From positions 1 to 61,561 of IMG/VR virus record IMGVR_UViG_3300047323_000262: a stretch of 61,561 bases of DNA; one strand, given 5' to 3'. Of this stretch, positions 56,873-61,561 are shown piece by piece. Source of the DNA: a virus. Under the pieces are notes generated by a model. That model was not told the origin of the DNA and made no database searches. It saw only the letters and a program-made list of their open reading frames with translations. A program made the position numbers and the translations under genes. Positions within the stretch are counted from its first letter, which is position 1; the number at the start of each line of letters is the position of its first letter.

Positions 56873-59167
56873 GTGTTTGATCTGGCCAGCGACGACCACA
56901 CCCGCATCAAGAAAGGCTTGGCTTCGCGCGTTGGCCAGGATTTTGAAGGCGAGTTCGAAGAGGTAGAGGCGGCCAGCAACCCGCTGGACGACGACGAGCA
57001 CCACCGGCTGCATGGCAAGTTGCTCGGCTACTACCAGCGGGAACTGGACCGGCAGAACGATAACCGCATCCAGATGGCGATCGATGAGGACTACTACGAC
57101 AACGACCAATGGAGTCAGGCCGACGCCGAAGAGCTGAAGGATCGTGGTCAGGCGCCGATCTGCTACAACGTGATCACCCAGTCGATCAATTGGGTGATTG
57201 GCAGCGAGAAGCGCGGGCGCTCCGACTTCAAGGTGCTGCCGCGCGGCAAGGAAGACGCCAAGCCGGCGCAGAAGAAGACCCAGCTCATGAAGTACCTGAG
57301 CGACGTCAACCGCACGCCGTTCAACCGCTCCCGTTCGTTTGAGGACGCGGTCAAGGTCGGCCTGGGCTGGATTGAATCGGGCGTCACCGAGCGCGACAAC
57401 GGCGAGCCGATCTATAACCGCTATGAGTCGTGGCGCAACATGCTGTGGGACAGCGCGTCCACCGAGTTCGACCTGTCCGACGCGCGTTATGTGATCCGCA
57501 TCAAGTGGGTGGATCTGGACGTGGCGATTGCCATGTTCCCTGAGCGCGCGGAAATGCTCGAACGCTCGGCCAGCACCAGCGAACGCTATGGCACTGACCT
57601 GGCCAACGGCGACGAAATCATGGACTTCGCCGAAGACGAAATGGATTCGCTCGGTCGCGGCATGTCCGATCACAGCGTCGAGCGCCGCCGCGTGCGCATG
57701 ATCGAAGTGTGGTTCCGCAAGCCTGAGCGTGTGCAGAAGATCGTCGCCGGCCAGCGCCAGGGCGAAGAGTTCGACCCGCAGGACCAGAATCACCAGGACT
57801 TGGTGCAGGGCGGTGAGTCGGTGGTGGCTGAACGCATGATGATGAGCATGAACCTGTGCATCATGACCACCAGCGGCATGTGCTACGTCGGCCGCAGCCC
57901 GTACAAACACAACAAGTTCCCGTTTATCCCGGTGTGGGGTTACCGCCGCGGCCGGGACAACATGCCCTACGGCATGATCCGCGCCATGCGCGACATTCAG
58001 GACGACGTGAACAAGCGTGCGTCCAAGGCGCTGTTCATCCTGTCGGCCAACAAGGTCATCATGGAAGAGGGCGCCGTGGCTGACATGGGCGAGTTCTTGG
58101 ATGAAGTCAGCCGCCCGGATGGCGTGATCGTCAAGCGCCAAGGCAAGACCCTCGAAATCAACACTGACCGCGAACTGGCCCCGGCACACCTGGACATCAT
58201 GAGCCAGTCGATCAACATGATTCAGTCGGTATCGGGCGTAACCGACGAGCAGATGGGCAAGACCACCAACGCCAAGTCGGGCGTGGCGATCCAGGCGCGT
58301 CAGGACCAGGGCAGCAAGTCCACCTCCAAGCTGTTCGACAACCTGCGTTATGCGTTCCAGGTCGACGGCGAAATCACCCTGAGCCTGTGCGAGCAGTATT
58401 TCACCGAGCAGAAACAGTTCCGCATCACCAATCAGCGCGGCACTCCGGACTTCGTCGACATCAACGATGGCCTGCCCGAGAACAACATCACCCGCACGCA
58501 GGCCGATTTCATCATCAGTGACAGCGAATGGCGTGCCTCCCTGCGTCAGGCGCAAGCGCAGCAGTTGGCGGAAATGATGCCAAGCCTGCCGCCTGAAGTG
58601 CAGTTGGTGCTGCTCGACCTGCTCATTGAAGAGCTGGACCTGCCGAACGGCGAGGAAATGGTCAAGCGGATTCGCCAGATCACCGGCATGCGCGACCCGG
58701 ACGCCACCGAGCCGACCCCGGAAGAGCTGCAAGCCGAACAGGCCCAGGCCGAGGCGCAGAAACAACAGCAGATCATGGCCGCCGCGCAACTGCGCAACCT
58801 CAACGCCAAATCGATCAAGGACGAGACGGCCGCACAGAAAACCATGGTCGACACCGTGCTCACCAGCATGCAATCCCAGCTGACGGCGGTCGAAGCCGCG
58901 CAGATTTCCATGCTCAACCCGGCGATCTTGCCGGTGGCCGACGCCTTGCTGCATGAGTCGGGCTATGTCTCGAAGTCCGAAGAGGAAGCCCAGCAAGCCC
59001 AGGCGCAGGCCCAGCAGGACCAGGCCGCGCAACAGGAACAGATGCAGCAGCAACAGCTGCAAGAGCAGCAAATGCAGCAGCAACAACAGGAGCAGGCCCA
59101 GCAACAACAGCAAGGCCCAGCCCAATCGATGCAGCAGGGCATCCCGCTCCCGGGTGGCCCGCAATGA
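56873..59167 (+). CDS. Portal protein (P22-like)
   Basis: The 764-residue protein is long like the P22 portal (725). It has D-Y-Y-D-N-D-Q-W near 65, Q-A-P-I-C-Y-N-V-I near 87, W-I-E-S-G-V near 165, and a P-F-I-P-V-W-G-Y region followed by a long helical stretch, all typical of P22-type portals. The last ~70 residues are a Gln-rich run. GTG 56873 follows AAGGAG. It forms the dodecameric DNA entry ring. Confidence 0.88.
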   Translation: MFDLASDDHTRIKKGLASRVGQDFEGEFEEVEAASNPLDDDEHHRLHGKLLGYYQRELDRQNDNRIQMAIDEDYYDNDQWSQADAEELKDRGQAPICYNVITQSINWVIGSEKRGRSDFKVLPRGKEDAKPAQKKTQLMKYLSDVNRTPFNRSRSFEDAVKVGLGWIESGVTERDNGEPIYNRYESWRNMLWDSASTEFDLSDARYVIRIKWVDLDVAIAMFPERAEMLERSASTSERYGTDLANGDEIMDFAEDEMDSLGRGMSDHSVERRRVRMIEVWFRKPERVQKIVAGQRQGEEFDPQDQNHQDLVQGGESVVAERMMMSMNLCIMTTSGMCYVGRSPYKHNKFPFIPVWGYRRGRDNMPYGMIRAMRDIQDDVNKRASKALFILSANKVIMEEGAVADMGEFLDEVSRPDGVIVKRQGKTLEINTDRELAPAHLDIMSQSINMIQSVSGVTDEQMGKTTNAKSGVAIQARQDQGSKSTSKLFDNLRYAFQVDGEITLSLCEQYFTEQKQFRITNQRGTPDFVDINDGLPENNITRTQADFIISDSEWRASLRQAQAQQLAEMMPSLPPEVQLVLLDLLIEELDLPNGEEMVKRIRQITGMRDPDATEPTPEELQAEQAQAEAQKQQQIMAAAQLRNLNAKSIKDETAAQKTMVDTVLTSMQSQLTAVEAAQISMLNPAILPVADALLHESGYVSKSEEEAQQAQAQAQQDQAAQQEQMQQQQLQEQQMQQQQQEQAQQQQQGPAQSMQQGIPLPGGPQ

Positions 59168-59206
59168 TCACCGTGACACCCCCACTCCCGACCCGAGGTT
59201 TTTGAA

Positions 59207-60196
59207 ATGGCTATTGAAGCAACCCTAAACGCTGGCTTGACTGAAGACGAAGTGTCGGCCCTGGCTGAAATGAACGCACAGATCGCCGGCGCCAGCGAAG
59301 ACGATCCGGTGTTCAACATCGATGAAGTGGTGCGCAAGGGGCATACCCCGGAAGACGCCGGCCTGATGGCCAAGGAAGCGCAGCGCGAAGCTGAAACCGC
59401 CGCTGATGCCAAGGCTATCGAAGACGCTGCCGCCGCTGCCGCATTGGCTGCCGCTGAAGCCGCCAAGCCAAAGGGCGAGCCCACCCCCGAAGAGAAGGCT
59501 GCCGCTGATGCTGCCGCCGCTGCCGCGCAGGAAGCGCCCGCGCCTGTCGCGGAAACCAGCCAGCCGGTATTGGTCGCGCAAGTCCCTGAAGGCACCGTTG
59601 AGCGCCTGACCGCGATTGGTGACGAGAAGAAGGCAATCACCGCCAAGTTCGACGACGGCGACCTGACCGCCAGCGAAATGAACGCCGAGCTGGAAGCGCT
59701 GAACAAGGAAGAACGCAAGCTGGAGCGGGTAATTGACCGTGCCGAGATTGCCACCGACCTGGAAAACCAGCGCATCACCAATGACCGGAACAAGGAAATC
59801 AGCACGTTCCTCAGTGACGTGAAGATTCCCAACGACCCGAAGAACCTGCGCTTCCAGACGTTGAACCAGGCGGTGATCCAGGTGGCCAGCGATCCGGCCA
59901 ACGCCACCTTGGGCGCCACCGCGATCATGCAGAAGGCCCACGATTACTGTGTGGCCGAAGGTGTGTTGCCAGCCAAGGCGGCCAGTACCGCCGCGCCAGC
60001 TGCAAAGCCCGCCCCCACCCCGCCGAAGCCGATCAATGCGCCGCCAACCTTGGCCAGCGTGCCGGCGTCCGACGTCGTGGCGACCGAAGAGAATCGTTTT
60101 GTCCACCTCAACCGGATGAACCCGGACCAGCGTGAAGCGGCCTTCTCCAAGATGAGCGAAGCCGACCAGAACGCTTACCTGGCCGCAGGAGCCTAA
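59207..60196 (+). CDS. Scaffold-like protein
   Basis: The 329-residue protein is Ala/Glu/Lys/Pro-rich, with a helical N-terminus, a long Ala/Glu coiled region (about 55-110), a second coiled segment (about 125-190), a Pro/Ala linker (about 255-285), and a helical end (R-M-N-P-D-Q-R-E-A-A-F). Highly helical, Ala-rich proteins between portal and capsid genes are usually scaffolds. Assembly role inferred from position and composition. Confidence 0.75.
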   Translation: MAIEATLNAGLTEDEVSALAEMNAQIAGASEDDPVFNIDEVVRKGHTPEDAGLMAKEAQREAETAADAKAIEDAAAAAALAAAEAAKPKGEPTPEEKAAADAAAAAAQEAPAPVAETSQPVLVAQVPEGTVERLTAIGDEKKAITAKFDDGDLTASEMNAELEALNKEERKLERVIDRAEIATDLENQRITNDRNKEISTFLSDVKIPNDPKNLRFQTLNQAVIQVASDPANATLGATAIMQKAHDYCVAEGVLPAKAASTAAPAAKPAPTPPKPINAPPTLASVPASDVVATEENRFVHLNRMNPDQREAAFSKMSEADQNAYLAAGA

Positions 60197-60200
60197 CCCT

Positions 60201-60398
60201 ATGCTGCGATTGGACTTGAAACCCGGCGAGAGCGTGAAGATCGGCGAAGGCCCGAATGCCGTCGTGATCACCCTCGAAGACAAATCAGGCCGTAATGCGC
60301 GCGTCGCGTTTGAGGCCGACCGCAGCGTGAAGATTGCCCGCGTCAAAGAAGACAGCACCCCGGCGCAGTTCCTGCGTCAGGGCTTGCTGGCCAGCTAA
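60201..60398 (+). CDS. CsrA-like small protein
   Basis: The 65-residue protein starts M-L-R-L-D-L-K-P-G-E-S-V-K-I-G and continues with V-V-I-T-L-E and A-R-V-A-F-E-A-D-R-S-V-K-I-A-R-V, which parallels CsrA (M-L-I-L-T-R...G-E). CsrA dimers bind GGA in mRNA leaders. The CsrA-like N-terminus is clear, but the usual end of CsrA is changed. It lies between scaffold and capsid genes, so it could control capsid mRNA or host CsrA targets. Confidence 0.6.
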   Translation: MLRLDLKPGESVKIGEGPNAVVITLEDKSGRNARVAFEADRSVKIARVKEDSTPAQFLRQGLLAS

Positions 60399-60412
60399 CA
60401 CGGGGCGAGCGG

Positions 60413-60447
60413 TTGCAAAATGCAGCTGCTCGTTCGATAATCAAACC
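60413..60447 (+). promoter_or_regulatory. Promoter of the major capsid gene with overlapping dyad
   Basis: TTGCAA (60413-60418) and GATAAT (60436-60441) are 17 bp apart; the -10 lies within CGTTCGATAATCAAACC (60431-60447), 16 of 17 positions identical to the packaging promoter's dyad. The capsid start is 61 bases downstream. Confidence 0.7.
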
Positions 60448-60507
60448 AACGTAGAGCGCAGGAGCTGCCTATGTGACTGATTCACTCAATCACTAGAGGG
60501 TAGCCAA

Positions 60508-61561
60508 ATGGGCTCTACTGTCATCGCTTGGGGCGATCCCAAGGCGCAAAAAGCATGGTCGACCGGCCTGGCCGTCGATCAAATCAAAAAAGCCTACTTC
60601 GAGAAGAAGTTCGTCGGCACTGACGAAAACTCGATCATCCAGCGCAAAACCGAACTCGAAAGCGATCCGGGCGACCGCGTGTCCTTCGACCTGTCGGTGC
60701 AGCTGCGTGGTGAAGCGACCGAGGGCGACGCTCGCCTGGAAGGCAAGGAAGAAAGCCAGAAGTACTACACCGACGAAGTGGCCATCGACCAGGTTCGTCA
60801 CGCGGTGTCGGCTGGCGGCGCAATGACGCGCAAGCGCACCAACCTGAACCTGCGTGGCAACGCCAAGCGTCTGCTGTCGGACTACTGGTCGCGCTTCTAC
60901 GATGAACTGATGTTCATCTACCTGTCGGGTGATCGCGGGATCAACAAGGATTTCCTGTTCCCAATCGGCTACACCGGCCGCGCGGGTAACGCCATTCAAG
61001 CCCCGGATGTCGGTCACCTGCTGTACGGCGGTGCTGCGACGTCCAAAGCTTCCATGGTGGCTGGCGACAAAATGACCACCCTTCTGATCGAGAAGGCCCA
61101 GGTCAAGTCGACCATGCTCCAAGCGCAAGACCCGGAAGCGGCCAACATGGTGCCGGTCAGCCTCGACGGCGAAGAGCATTACGTCTGCGTGATGAACCCG
61201 TTCCAGGCGCACGACCTGCGTACCGCTGCTGGTTCCACCTGGATCGACATCCAGAAGGCTGCCGCTGCTGCCGAAGGTCGCAACAACCCGATCTTCAAGG
61301 GTGGCTTGGGCATGGTGAAGAACGTGGTACTGCACGAACACCGCAACGCCATCCGTTTCAGCGACTACGGTGCAGGCGCCAACGTCAACGCCGGTCGCGC
61401 ACTGTTCATGGGCCGTCAGGCCGGTGTGGTGGCTTACGGCACCCAGGGCGGTCTGCGCTGGAGCTGGAAAGAAGAAATGAAGGACTACGACAACGAACCA
61501 ACGGTAGCGGCTGGCGCGATCTTCGGCATCAAGAAGTCCCGCTTCAACGCCCGTGACTTCG
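60508..61561 (+). CDS. Major capsid protein, N4-gp56 family (3' end cut by window)
   Basis: The gene starts at ATG 60508 behind AGAGGG and stays open to the window end (351 codons, no stop). Features of the N4-gp56 capsid family are visible: F-V-G-T-D-E-N-S-I-I-Q near 37, G-A-M-T-R-K-R-T, and G-R-A-L-F-M-G-R-Q-A-G near 306. The last residues (F-N-A-R-D-F) are close to the expected C-terminus, so only a few residues are lost. Confidence 0.9.
   Translation, partial: MGSTVIAWGDPKAQKAWSTGLAVDQIKKAYFEKKFVGTDENSIIQRKTELESDPGDRVSFDLSVQLRGEATEGDARLEGKEESQKYYTDEVAIDQVRHAVSAGGAMTRKRTNLNLRGNAKRLLSDYWSRFYDELMFIYLSGDRGINKDFLFPIGYTGRAGNAIQAPDVGHLLYGGAATSKASMVAGDKMTTLLIEKAQVKSTMLQAQDPEAANMVPVSLDGEEHYVCVMNPFQAHDLRTAAGSTWIDIQKAAAAAEGRNNPIFKGGLGMVKNVVLHEHRNAIRFSDYGAGANVNAGRALFMGRQAGVVAYGTQGGLRWSWKEEMKDYDNEPTVAAGAIFGIKKSRFNARDF

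Noticed and set aside
56444-59164. 906-codon frame opposite the portal gene
   Set aside because: Antisense of a clear portal gene; Leu/His/Arg low-complexity, no ribosome site.

Overview
The window is almost wholly phage DNA: GC-rich, tightly packed, with most start and stop codons overlapping (ATGA, TAATG or TGATG). Gene content points to a short-tailed (podovirus-like) phage of a Pseudomonas-type host. It has an N4-gp56-family capsid protein, a P22-like portal, large and small terminase subunits, two head-completion-like proteins, tail-fibre genes and a giant internal-virion/polyvalent protein. I see no tape-measure, sheath or major tail-tube gene. The host assignment is inferred from base composition and gene types, not proven. 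No integrase is recognisable, although a CI-like regulator is present.

Layout. 1-11.9 kb (+): capsid-adjacent, adaptor and tail/fibre genes, a GNAT-like gene, a methyltransferase/PP-loop fusion and internal virion proteins. 11.95-24.3 kb (+): one 4121-codon gene joining a lytic transglycosylase, ParB-like domains, an SNF2-type helicase, an N6-adenine methyltransferase, a zincin-like motif and a large C-terminal polyvalent-protein domain. Two small genes with good ribosome binding sites are nested in another frame of its linker. 24.3-27.4 kb: lysis cassette (LydA-like holin, muramidase endolysin, second membrane protein) plus a DUF1353 protein and an Asp/Asn-hydroxylase-like protein, with a small membrane gene on the minus strand. 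27.4-34.5 kb (-): recombination operon (YqaJ exonuclease, RecT, coiled-coil protein, clamp-like protein), accessory genes, and a CI-like regulator at its head. 34.6-40.9 kb (+): AlpA-like regulator, SSB, an RdgC-FtsK-gamma fusion, DUF1367, NinG, an O-like initiator carrying lambda-style origin iterons, and a DnaC-like loader. A structured non-coding stretch sits at 37.9-38.1 kb. 40.9-45.4 kb (-): small accessory genes, several zinc-binding. 45.6-51.6 kb (+): small accessory genes including TerB-like, a lambda-type protein phosphatase and an HNH gene. 51.6-52.24 kb: a tRNA-like element followed by about 500 nt of strongly structured RNA ending in a terminator. 52.3-61.56 kb (+): secreted protein, terminases with an exonuclease gene between them, a Tad2-like anti-Thoeris candidate, portal, scaffold, CsrA-like protein and a major capsid gene cut by the window end.

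Replication appears lambda-like: an O-type initiator bound to iterons, a DnaC-type loader and host polymerase. A RecT/exonuclease/SSB/NinG/RdgC set would handle recombination. Packaging and capsid transcripts appear to start from two matching sigma70-type promoters whose -10 region lies in a 17-bp dyad. Related dyads occur upstream of, or inside, other genes.

The two window ends look adjacent in the genome: the capsid gene runs off the right end and the left end starts with TAA followed by a capsid-neighbour gene. A circularly permuted genome opened in the capsid gene is the simplest reading, with a few bases probably missing.

The observations I rank highest are the tRNA-like element plus large structured RNA (51.6-52.24 kb), the nested gene pair in the giant gene (17.64-18.19 kb), the MTase/PP-loop and RdgC/FtsK-gamma fusions, and the shared promoter dyads.
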